From Rhodeus uyekii (taxonomy: Eukaryota > Chordata > Actinopteri > Cypriniformes > Acheilognathidae), in contig JAWRVZ010000088.1 of NCBI GenBank assembly GCA_037043235.1, forward strand, positions 1,116,001 through 1,180,000: a stretch of 64,000 nucleotides of DNA, written 5' to 3'. The notes under the pieces were generated by a model, which saw nothing but the letters and a program-made list of their open reading frames with translations, was not told the DNA's origin and did not search any database. The position numbers were made by a program, and so were the translations under genes. Shown here one piece after another: positions 25,608 through 36,500 of the stretch (the first letter of the stretch is position 1; each line of letters opens with the position of its first letter).

Positions 25608-28600
25608 CCATATGGCCATCGCTGAAATCTAAAGAGGGCTTAAGCAGCAGAAATGTCTCTTTCAGCATTTGTATCTCTGCACATTCTGTGAGGTCAGAGC
25701 AAAGCAACAGGTCCTGAATAACACAGCTCACGCCGCACTGCAGGGTTTTACAACACAACCAATCCAGACTGCCTGTGAGAAGAAACGCACAGTAATGTTC
25801 ATATATTTAAAATGTACAAAAACATAAAAAACAATAAAAAGAACAGTAGGGATGCGATAACAGAACAGGGTTCACATCCGGTAACCAGTTACCCATTCAT
25901 TTCTATTGAGAGAATATACAAGAGACCTGACTGTGTTTTGAAACGAATGGAGGCATTTAGGAAAAAGTACAACCAATACTGTGATCAGATGAAAAGAGAC
26001 ACTTGTGAATTTCACATCATGGGCATATCTGTCTATTATTACATACAAGTAAAACACGTAACTATTGAAACAGACATATGATGACTTTTGGAAATAAAAT
26101 AATACCAAAGTAATAATACCAAAAATATTATTATACCAAATAATATAATTTTAATACATAAAATAATACCAAAGTATTATTTTACCACATATAAAACACA
26201 ACCTAGCACAATTCAATGCTGTGTTCTTCTAGTAGAACAAAATAATTGTCTGGCTCATCTTATTTAAAACACGTAAAGTAAAGTCAATGATTTACATGTA
26301 CACATATTATTTTAGATTTGCTTATTTAGAGTTTTTTCTACAGTGACAACTCTCTGAATAATTTTACCATGTTAATGTGTATGGCAAAATTAATGTATTT
26401 GGTTTCAGCGAACTAGATCTGCTATACCAAGAGATATACAGATATGTTGCTGCTGCATAAACAGGTTTATATGAATCTCCTAACAAATTCAGACAGGTGG
26501 CCCTGGGGTCGGTGGAGGGTTTAAACGCTGAGCAATACATTTAACTAAACAGTTCGGCATTTTGCACTATTTGAAGTGCTAAAAACTTTTGTGCTGTATT
26601 TTTCATCCAAAAGTAGCCAAATATACTGGAATGAATGTTTAACCATGGTAATCAGGAATCCCCCCCCCCTTCACCGCCATGAAGAACATACACTTTATTT
26701 TGATGCCGCACTTTACACATTCTACTAATTATAAATAACTAAATGTCAACTAACACTCATTATTAGACTTAACTGATTAATATCGGCAAGCACTTTTTTA
26801 TGGTTTCTCAACAGACATTTTATTGATTATAAGCAATTACATATCAACTTAATCTACTATTCTGAACCCTAACCTTCACCTAACAGTCTATTAACAGCCT
26901 ACTAATATTCTAGTGAGAGTTAGTTGACAGTTGTAATGAATATGAGCTCCGCGCTCCCTGTGCACACCATTACATGAACTATAAAAGACTCGCATGCATG
27001 CACACACATCGTGAGGTCTTGATTTATTACTCTTATCATTTCTGAACGTTTATACCCTTGTTTGTTTGATCTCCCATTACTGACCCTGTTGTTTTCCTGT
27101 GGTTGATTCTGTCAGCCTGTCCTCATCTCTGCTTACGCTCGTGAATGACTTGACTTCCCCGTCTGGACTATCGTTTACGTATGCTCTCTGCCTGTCCTGA
27201 CCATCTGCCTGTACGACCACTCTTAATAAAGACACGCATTTGGATCTCTGCCTGTGAGTCTCTTTCTGTAACAACAGTTACCTATAGTTAGTAGAGTGTC
27301 TAAAGTGGACTATAAGTGTAAACCTATCCAAACCTCACCGAACACTGACTGGCGTAGCTCGTCCCATCTTCCTGCATGGATGAGGTGAAAGGGCAGCTCA
27401 TGAAGCTTTCGTAAGTTGGCAGTTTCTCCAGTGAACCACAAGGGCTGGGGTGGTACCTTGAAAACATAGCAAATATGTAATTTACTTGCATCTAAAACGT
27501 ATTAGACATGATGCTGATTTTGTGACATTGAAAAATACCTTTCTGTCAGCATTTAGCAGAGTGGTTAGCGAGGGCAGGAGAATAGGCCTGAGCTGCCCTT
27601 TACTCCACTGTCCGGAGAAATACTCGGCGAGAATGGAGTGCATGTCAGCTTTCACATCGCGAGACAAATATCTCTGTCTTACCAGCTCTGTGAATTGCCT
27701 AAAAAGAGTAAAGGCTAAGATGAGAAGAGTGATGGAGCACTGTAGAGCTAACATAAGGAGCACTGCCCCTGCTGGTAGACCCCGTTCAAAAGCAGCTGCA
27801 TATTAAAAACACACATTTCCCCTGTCTGCGAGTTCTCCATTCCTTTTAAGCCATGAAGAAAATATTACATTTCAATGACACTGATTGCAGTTTAGAAAAC
27901 CCAAAAAGGTCAGTAGCAAATGGAAAGGTCTCAGCAAACCTTTACCTGTGAGCGAACCCCAGTAGAATAACCCCTGCCTCCCATCTCTCCGCCAGATGAG
28001 CGCTCAGGTCATGCCGGAGACGAGACCAATGCAGCCGCGGGAACCGCAGGAGTGTGTGGCTTGGAGGAAGCCAGTACTGATAGATCTCAGCTAAAACGTC
28101 ATTATCTAACGACAACACATCCTGTAACTCTGCCTCTGATAGTCCATATCTGTTGAATAGGTAAAAGTGTTGCTTTTAAACACTTAGACTTCTGTTACTG
28201 TGTGAAATGTCAAATATAAGAGTTATAAAGCTAGTATTTGACTCCTCTAAAGCGGCAATTATATTGTAACAAGTGGATCTTTGCAGATATCTTAATGACT
28301 CTGCTAAAAGGTTAGTTAACCATCAATTTTAAATTCTGTCATCACGACTTTCCTTCGTGTTTGAAATTCAAATAAAGGTCTTTTTTGATCCAATCTGAGA
28401 GCTTTCTGTTCCTCCACTGACAACGATGCAACTGACACTTTGAACATTTTCAAAAAGTTCATAAAGAGATTGTAAAACTAATCCATATGAACTGAGCAGT
28501 ATAGTCCACATTTTCTGAAGAGACATGATTGCTTAATATGAAGAACAGATTTAATTTCCTCAATTCAATTCAGAATGGTGCACAACCTCTGATTAATGAA

Positions 28601-31600
28601 GGATCAGATCAATCGTGGACTGGAGAGTTTGTGACCGTGAGATCCACGCAAAACAAGAGAATGCGAGACTCTGAGCGAATTGGTACCCGACTGAATGAGT
28701 GCAATAAGAGTAAGAATAATCAAGTGTCATTCCAATCTAAATTCGAGGTCATGATAAAAATGAAATCAGATGAAGAATAAATGGGAATTGGAACGAACAT
28801 GCAGTGATCCTTCACCCATTTATCGGAAACCCTTGTTGGACCAGTTGGGCGGCCCTTACACATGATTTGGAGTTGAGACAGCATGGGAGAGTAAATTATA
28901 TCAAATTAAAAAGAGAGGCAACATATTTGGTCTGGCTACATCAAAATAACTAAATCTGACTTACCTTGATAACAATATAAAGCTCAACGCATGACTAACT
29001 AGTTTCTTCCCATGATTCTCCTCAAGTGATTGCAAAAACTGGGTCATCACTTCCTCTGCAGAGATGCCCAGGCGAACATTCGCCATGGAGGAGGACCACT
29101 GTTGAGCCATGTCTAGCATGAGTTTCAGATGCAGAGGGCTTCCGCTTTGCTGGAAGCTGTGTAAGATGCTGTCCAACTGTCCTGAGGTCAGCCTGCGTCC
29201 AGCTGCACTCATGTAGGCATCAACGACGTCTTTCCCTTGGTCCTTTGTGAGAAGTTCGACGCTAAAGATGTTTTGTTCTGCTGAAACCAAAGATTTGCAT
29301 TTCTCAACACAGTCATCAGAAGTAGAGAGGACAATGTGTACATTAGGTGGGATCGCTCTCGGTATCCAGTCTAGTTCATGGGTCTGGTTTGCCTCAGACA
29401 GCTGGTCCACTGCATCTAGAATGAGCAGGAGCGTGTCTCCTTGTTTCGACACATCTTCCAGCATGGAATGGAAACACCGGACTAGCCCTTCATGCGTGTT
29501 AGCTATGTGTGGGTGGGGAAACTGCAACCCTGAAGCCCCACACACTTGAAGACACACACCTCTGAGAACAGAGTCAACATCTGAGCTGAGTGGAGACGTT
29601 CCCAGCAACCTCAAAACCACAACTCCCCGGTGATCAACGACGCCTCGGATTTCCTGTGCCAGTTTGCAAAGCAGAGCTGTTTTACCGACCCCTGAAGGCC
29701 CATGAACCAGAAGAGGCTCATGGGAAGCATTAGTGGACTCCCACATGGTGATGCAGATCTTTCCCAGAATGCTGTCCCTCCCTTTAAACACAGAACACTT
29801 CTCTTCACCCAGCATTGCGTGATGGAAGAGCTCCTGTTTCAACCAGGACCTACTCGGATCTGCTGTACTACAGCCTCCTGAAGTTTGCAGAGCGCTCCTG
29901 CTGATCAGTTCCTTCATTTGAGATGTTACCTGCTCACACAGTTTTCCCAGATAGTCCTTGTGTTCTTTGCGGCTGGGGTCCATTGCTCCTTTGCTGAGCT
30001 CCATACAGAGAGGTTGCAGGCGACCTGTGTTGCAGATGCGCTGCTTCAGATCGGCCAAGAGCTCCCGGGCTTCTGTGTCAAGCAAGCCGTCGGCTGTGAC
30101 GTCCAGAAGAAACTTTGCAAAGTTTTTCTTGCAGTCTCTCTTACTGAGTCGAGGCAGCTCACGGATAAACAGCACAGCTGATGCATCCCTTTCAGTCCTG
30201 AGAAAGCCGTGCTCCATTTCATACTCTAACACTGCGAAACACACGAAAATAACAATTATTAAAACAAAAGAAAAACTAGGACAGGACTCATTAAACCTTG
30301 AAGCCTTTTTCTGGAATTGTTTGATAAACTATAATCAAATATCTTTTACCATTCATATTCATCAAACACATAATGTTTAGTAATTTCCCAACTTTTACAA
30401 CCCTGTTTCCATATGATTTTACCAAACACAACGAAATCATCTTAAGCTGTGATACCCAAAAAGTAACATCCTGTTCGGTTACAATGTTGTACATTGTAAC
30501 AAATTTAAAAAAGAAACATAAAATAAAACTTCACCCTCATTACACTCCAAACCTGTATGCATTTCTTTCTTCTGCAGACACAATAAATACTTAAAATGAA
30601 TCAATGTAAAATGAAGGATAGTGTTGTTTTGGAGTCCAGTGACTTACTGTATGGATAAAAAAATGGTATTAATTAAAAATAGTATTTTGGTGTGTGTTCT
30701 GTTGAAGTCAGTCAGTTATACAGGTCTGGAATGGAAAAACACCCCAATTCTGTAACATATTCATGGAAAGTTTCATCCTCTCTGACCAGATTTGAAAAAC
30801 TTGTGCTTGTGGTCAGCAGTGATATCCCCGTCTCTCTCGGCCTGCCGGGCAGCGGTGCGGAGAGCCTGCAGCAGTCGGGACTCTGTGACATTCCAGGATA
30901 TGACATCGTTATCCCGCAACGGTGCGCTCTCAGGAGCCCTGTCATTATAATGAGGATAGTGAGCAGTGATTGGCTGGAGGATATATGTGGGTGGGACGGA
31001 GTTACTGTCTTTGGAGAACCATTGGTTAAGGAGCGTTACACTCTCTGAATCTTTGGAAAGTTTGGATACAAGAGACTCAAACTCCGTCACTGGTATAAGG
31101 TGTGGGATGGGGCGATGGCCGTACTGATTCCCGAGCAGAGCCTGACGGAAACAAACGAGCAAAGCAGACATAACAATTACATTAATGCTTTTTATTCAAA
31201 GCGACTAACATTGCATTGAAGGAACACATTGATATTCTAATCAGCTCTTGCTTTCCCTGGGAATGGAACCCATGATCATGGCGTTGCAAGCTTCATGCTC
31301 TAGTTTGAGCTGCAGGAAAGCTCAAAAGCATCACACTTACGCTTAAGGATTTTAATTGAAAACCAAAATAAGCCTGATGACCTTAAGATATTAAATGTCA
31401 AAGACTGAATAATGTTGCTGACGACACTTACAATAAAAGTCGGCCCCTCTGACATTCTCTGACAGGTTTCAATTTCTTTAATGCATAGTTCTGTTGTCAA
31501 ATGATCAGCTGCGATAATTTCACGCACTCCGCATCTGAGATCCACTAACTGTGAGAAAAAACAAAAAAGATTCACAATAACAATATAAAAAAATATGATG

Positions 31601-32127
31601 CTCTTTGCCCAAAGATATGTTTAGTAGATGTAACACAAACCTCAAAGACGAGACCCAAGCTTTGGCAGTGGGTCTGCAAATCAGAATACACTTTCTCCCA
31701 GAAAGCATTTCTCTCATTTTTCATGTCTGTCAGATAAAATGGAGTTTATTAATGGCAGGTCCTGAAGTTAAAGAGAAGCGGGCCCAGTATGGAGCCCTGA
31801 GGTACACCATTAATAACAGGGATGGAAGAAGAGGAAAACGTACCCAATGTTATACATTAACTTAAAATGTGGAAATATTCTAGCCTAGTTATAATTACTA
31901 TGCATGAACATTATGTGCTGATAAGATGTGAGGTTTATTGATATATATATAGTACAGTATATTTTCATACATACATGTGTGTATATTGCACAAGCAGTGC
32001 AAATCTTGCCTGAGTGTGCTGAGCTGATGAACACCCGCACCATTCTGGAAACAGGTTGTAGAGCATCAGTGTTCTGCCCCCGTAGAGCATCCGATCCAAG
32101 AGCTTCGCTCATCTCCACTCCAGCCAT
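25608..32127 (-). CDS. nwd1: NWD1-like NACHT/WD-repeat protein, 5' nine exons (3' end outside window)
   Basis: Nine exons join in phase on the minus strand: 32010-32127, 31641-31726, 31432-31548, 30787-31141, 28965-30231, 27946-28149, 27539-27698, 27339-27456 and 25608-25772, about 863 codons. The start chosen is the ATG at 32127; a second Met lies just before VRVFISSAHS. Residues 30-230 read as the DUF4062-like domain typical of NWD proteins (DMKNERNAF, DLRCGVREI, DHLTTELC, NQYGHRPIP). Residues about 403-410 form a Walker A loop (GPSGVGKT) and about 493-501 a Walker B (LLLILDAVDQL), so this is a STAND/NACHT NTPase. Exons 6-9 match the post-NACHT region of NWD1 (YGLSEAEL, RYLSRDV, LKPSLDFSDGHM). 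The WD40 half is missing here; exon 9 ends in phase 1 at a GTAAG donor, so the gene continues below coordinate 1. NWD1 rather than NWD2 is a judgement from remembered family sequence. Confidence 0.87.
25773..26743. other. nwd1 intron 8, first part
   Basis: AT-rich intron sequence with a short (TAATACCAAA)-like run near 26095-26185. An 89-codon frame at 25812-26081 overlaps an antisense frame of similar length and has no recognisable domain, so it is not called. Confidence 0.4.
26744..26929. mobile_element. Short MITE with TGTCAACTAACACTCA-type inverted ends
   Basis: A 186-bp element with ends tgtcaactaacactca and tgagagttagttgaca (one gap or mismatch). No coding capacity. A solo LTR is inserted immediately beyond its right end. 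Confidence 0.6.
26932..27273 (+). mobile_element. Solo LTR in nwd1 intron 8
   Basis: A 342-bp segment begins TGTAATGAAT and ends TTTCTGTAACA, with a 5-bp direct repeat ACAGT at 26927-26931 and 27274-27278. It has a TATA-like box (ctataaaag) near 26979 and a poly(A) signal (ttaataaagac) near 27224, in the correct order for a plus-strand LTR. This is a different family from the array LTR. Confidence 0.75.
28150..28964. other. nwd1 intron 5
   Basis: No exon seen. An 83-codon plus-strand frame (28529-28780) has no recognisable domain. The part near 28310-28400 (agttaaccatcaatttt ... ctgtcatc) resembles fish MITE ends but a matching partner was not delimited. Confidence 0.35.
28965..30231 (-). 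CDS. nwd1: nwd1 exon 5, NACHT NTPase exon
   Basis: This 1267-bp exon is the largest of the gene. It is entered in phase 1 from exon 4 (KFFKS then VLEYEMEHG) and leaves in phase 2 at an AG|GTAAGT donor. It holds the end of the DUF4062-like region, a linker, the P-loop GPSGVGKTALL with its Lys-Thr intact, the hydrophobic Walker B strand ending in Asp (LLLILDAVDQL), and the ST(S)DD sensor-like stretch. It is open across its whole length and no residue expected for nucleotide binding is missing, so this part of the gene looks functional. Confidence 0.9.
30518..30750 (-). mobile_element. Degenerate MITE-like repeat in nwd1 intron 4
   Basis: Minus-strand segments such as acaggtttggagtgtaatga and gggtgaagtttt resemble the end of a very common cyprinid short repeat. 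Boundaries and inverted ends are too worn to fix. Confidence 0.35.
31190..31325 (-). mobile_element. tRNA-derived SINE, copy 1
   Basis: Minus strand: a worn tRNA-like head, then gggttccattcccagggaaa (B-box region), then an aatgtgttccttcaatgcaa tail ending in the gtcgctttgaataaaa-type segment. Lies in nwd1 intron 3. Two better copies occur in thop1 introns. Confidence 0.65.
32010..32127 (-). CDS. nwd1: nwd1 exon 1 with a non-canonical GC donor
   Basis: The first coding exon encodes 39 codons plus one base, starting MAGVEMSEALG and ending VRVFISSAHS. Its only phase-compatible junction to exon 2 (ACATGAAA, giving SDMKNERNAF) uses CAG|GCAAGA at 32009-32004, a GC-AG intron. GC donors are the second commonest class in vertebrates and this one fits their strong AG|GCAAG consensus. 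No ATG upstream in frame is obvious; the reading frame is open to a GTG at 32139. Confidence 0.75.
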
Positions 32128-33533
32128 CCTGACCAACACACCTCAATAAATCCAGGGTGTGATCACCTGCGCTCCTGTCCTCATAACCCACTCAGATATT
32201 AGGGACCCCCAAAAAACTATAGCACTGAGTAATGAGCTTCAGAACTAGAGCATCAATGCATAGTTTGCAGAGTAAAAGAGTATATCTGAGTCGAAAATGA
32301 ATTGAGCTCCTAGCCGATGATGTTTTCCGCAGAATTCGACTATTAGGAAAAGAGAACAGCTCTGTTGTGAAGCACTAACACTTTTGTTTGTTCTCCTCTG
32401 CTCCCATCATTTTATCCGCTGAGATCAGGAAGGCCGAGAGAGACGCGGTGTTTACGAGCCACCGCCTGCGGCAGAGATCAGACCCCGGAGACCACGAGCA
32501 CCTGCCACACGATTAATTAACCTAAAGTGTATTAGTGCATTTTCTGTTGCTTTTCATTTCTGATCATGATTCTGAAATCCTTGGAATCATTTTGCCTCTA
32601 CAAATATATGATTTTAAATGACAAGTATTCCTGTGAACCTGATAAAGCGAGCACGCTCCCAGAGCAGGGGATTTTAATAGCGCTGTTAACTCAGCCTCTG
32701 CATCTGTTAGTTGTTGCGATGTGTTGTTTGTTTCTAGCCTCTCTAATGCGCTCAGAAGCCTTGCGTCCCGCGAGAGAAGAACCGAAGCACACACTCACCA
32801 AGCAATCGGTGTCAGGACGGTGCTTTGAAAACGTACTTTGCCCCAGGCAAAATTGAGCAAATTATGCAATATATTACCATGAAAAGAAAAACACTTCAAT
32901 TACATACTTCTTGATTTCAATATTATAATAAATGTGGAAGATTTAAGATTGACATTAGATTTTTTTTTTTTAAAGCACGAATGTTTTTTTTTTATAGAAG
33001 TCTTATTTTTTTTATTTAAATAATCATACATCAGAATAGTACAACACTACCAATATTACATAATTTATTTACTTTATTGATTTTTAATTTTGTGAGCATA
33101 AAACAGACATCAAAAAAGTATTTTTATGTCTTATCAAATGTGTCTTCTTTTAATGCAAAGCAGAATGTCTTTATTTTGGGTTTTTTACAAAGTGAATGCT
33201 TTGCTAGTGATATGCTGTGAATCATGTGACTGGTATTACATGCGTGACGTCACCCAAATGATGTGTTATGGTGCATGAAGCAGTTCCACTGCAATCTCAA
33301 CAGGGAATTCATTAAGCTCTGCAGAAAACAGTTAAAACGCAACAAGAGTGTGATTGGGAGATTCTTTTTTTTGGACACATTTCAATACAATTATAATTCA
33401 ATTGAATTTTAAAACAATGCTTCCAACAGCCTTAGTGAAAGTTCTTTGCACAGGTGCAGGTTTGGGAGAAAGTGTGATAAGTGAATGAGCTTTTTTGAGG
33501 AGGTATCAGTCCGAGGCTTTAACATTCAGGCCG
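32128..33533. other. Intergenic region between thop1 and nwd1
   Basis: The two genes run in the same direction, so this 1.4 kb holds the thop1 3' UTR and the nwd1 promoter and any 5' UTR. A minus-strand reading frame of 76 codons (32564-32794) has a plausible splice donor but no recognisable domain. No TATA box was found near 32127. The rest is AT-rich, with several homopolymer T/A tracts. Confidence 0.5.
33170..33175 (-). terminator. thop1: Candidate thop1 poly(A) signal
   Basis: AATAAA on the minus strand lies about 360 bp after the thop1 stop codon. Other AATAAA-like hexamers occur further on near 33075 in this AT-rich intergenic stretch, so which one is used cannot be decided from the sequence. 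Confidence 0.35.
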
Positions 33534-36500
33534 TCAGCAGGCACAGGGCGTGCCGGACTCCAGATCAACCGTGAGGCCTTTGCTCAGGAGGAACGCATCC
33601 TGCTTGGGTTCTCTTCCCAAGAACTTCTTCAGCATGTCAACCGCATCTTCAGAGCCGCCCGGCTTCAGAACACAATTCCTGTAGTCCAGACCCACCTGTG
33701 TAATAACAGAAACGTGAGTAGGCATATCGAGGAACAGGAATCACAAGCACTGGAGGTCAAGCGAACCTTAGGGTCCATGATGCCTTCTTGCTTGAAACGG
33801 GCGTAGAACATGTCCATGGAGAAGACTTCGCTCCACAGGTAACCGTAGTACTGAGCATCATATCCTCCTGCCAGGTGACCGAAGGTGGCAGGCATGTTCG
33901 TCCCTGTTTGAGAAAGTAATAATTTATCAATGTAATTCTTCTAGTTGAGCTGAAAAATTTGTTATATACATTTGTGCTAATTTTGCTACAAGTGAAATAA
34001 AATTAAGCATTGTGAAATTCATTGTATATTTACTATGCATGGCATAAAATATATACACACAGACAGTCGCAAGTAAACATTGGTTTGTTTCACTAAAGCC
34101 CCTTTCACACATACGGTTTTAAATTGAGAGAAAATACATGAACAACCTTCTCAAAAAATACCAGTAAATCAATTCTGGCAATTTACTGGTGTGAGAAGTT
34201 GTAACATTACCACTATGACTCTCTGTGAACAAAGAACAGGATTACAGGTGTGAGGGCAGGACATGCTGATGTAAGATGTTTGCTGTGGGCCAATTATAAA
34301 CCCTACGGGGGCCGTTCACAGGGAGCTGCACTGCTTCTGTATGCATTACGATGTAAATATGAGACAAAGACATCTGACCAATTAACTACTAACTCATGTT
34401 CGTTTAGCGAAAAGATTTGTATTATATAGCCGAGACCCGACTCTCATTTGACCTGGTGAAGCGGGAATCCCCAGGATGTCGAGGCAGAGTTTGGCGTACT
34501 CCTCGGCCGCGTCAAGCCCGTTCCTCGTGTGCAAAGCCTGATCCACCTTAGCCAGAACAATCTGCCTCAAGTTAAACAACCCTGCAAAACAGGGAGACTT
34601 TAATAAGAGACTTTATTACACCTTGAAATCAATTTAAAAAAAATAAAAATTTACATTCACAGAAATAATCAAAAGACTAGAAAAGTGCAGTATAAACGTA
34701 TTTCATGTTGGTGATCATTCAAGGTTTATTGTGTGAAAACGACCACTATCCGTTCTGCTCACCGGTGTTAGCGAGTCTGGACTTGATGAGTTTGTCCAAA
34801 AGCTCCTCTGGAATGGGTTTTCCAGATTTGTAGTGCTTGGACATGCGCTGCAGTGGCTCCTTCTCCCAAACCCAGTTCTCCAACATCTGAGACGGCGCTT
34901 CCACGAAATCCCTCTCGACGTGAGTCCCGCTAAACATTGCGAAGTTAGCCTGAACAAACAAAAGCACATCCACATTTAATCTTCACACGCTGCAAATGAG
35001 TTCAATCAACGCGACGCTGAACGCCTTCTTTCAGACCTGAGCACAGAGCTGGTGCATCACATGTCCAAACTCGTGGAAGTAGGTTTCCACCTCGTCGTGC
35101 TGCAGCAGGGACGGCGCGTCGGCAGTGGGCTTGCTGAAGTTCGCCACCATGGCAGCCACAGACATTTGCCTGGTCCCGTCCGGGAGCAAACAGCCAGGCT
35201 GCAGGCCGAAGCAGGCGGCATGGCCGTACTTGCCCTCCCTACAGAGATAACGAGAAACAGCCAATCAGCTGAAGCACCACTGATGCTCTGTGCCGGGATA
35301 TAAAGGGGTTCTAGGTCTCAGTAATCCTGCAATGAAGCGATCGGTCCACCCCAGATTCAACAAAACCTGCATAAGAACAACTTAAAGGGCTGCTTCACTG
35401 CTGGCAAAATGGGCTTTCAATAAAGCCTGACTCCTATACGGCAGAAGAGGCAAAATAACGGTTCGAAACCAAAGCTACTGGACTAGAGGAAAGGTTTTTT
35501 CCTTCTGTTTGCCAAAGGAGGAAAACAGCCACAATGCACTGGGCATGTTGCCGCCCAAGGCCACTTTGACCAGCCTGTAATGGATACACTTAACCAGACT
35601 ACAGTATTCACTTTAGTACGTGGCAAACAATTAGTCATATGAAAGAAACTGCTTTTCCGTCAGTTCCACAAAATCCTTTTCCCCATTACAACTACTCATA
35701 GAACTACAGTGTAACCCGGTTATGTCAACGGCCTCGGGGGCAAAAAATGCATTGATAACCGATGATCAGGAACCAAAAGCCAATATATCTATTTGATGAA
35801 GGATCGGCATGCTCATAACACAGTCAAGTAGTTCTGATAGTATTGCACACGCGGTTAATATGGTTTCTTCACAAACTCTAAAATGCTTTGTTGCTTTTTG
35901 CCTTTAACGCTCTGCTTGAAAACAAAAGCTTCTGTCAGTAACGACGTCTTTGTTGATGTCAGTGTAATCTGGGAATTCCCGGACAGTGAAGCTGAATTCC
36001 TGCGCCTCTTCAAAGGTCTGTAAGAATTGATTTTTACGTGAGTTGTTCTGCGGCTGAACGGCACTGACCGCTAGAGTGAGTGAAGCGTCACTGGAGTGAG
36101 AGACCGTACAGACTGAAGCTCGTGTAACATGAACTCAGCGCATGCGCAGTGAACGCGTACGATCATCAGTCACGGGGATCCAGATAACTGATGTGAAGTG
36201 GAGAATTTGTCCCTCTTTTGTGCTCGAGATATTAAGGTTCGGCAACATAAAATAAATCAACATAACCGGTAAGAAAAAGTTATTACAAATAGGAAGTTTG
36301 GTGGTTCCACTTCAAAACCACCAAACTAGACCACCAAAACCACCAAACTAGATTGATGATCTAAGATGGCGGCGCGAGTACATCGCGAGGCTCGGGGTCT
36401 CTCCAGTTTCTGCAATTTTGCAGTATTACTCTTGCTTATCTCGGGTCTGTTTGTGCAGAACAGTTGTGCCTTTACATCGTACACCCGAAGTGAGCTTTTG

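Noticed and set aside
25812..26108. Overlapping sense and antisense frames in nwd1 intron 8
   Set aside because: No domain, no splice context, and mutual overlap; expected by chance in AT-rich intron.
27486..27806. 106-codon plus-strand frame
   Set aside because: It is the antisense shadow of nwd1 exon 7.
29958..30380. 140-codon plus-strand frame
   Set aside because: Antisense shadow of the nwd1 NACHT exon, whose minus-strand reading is clearly the real one.
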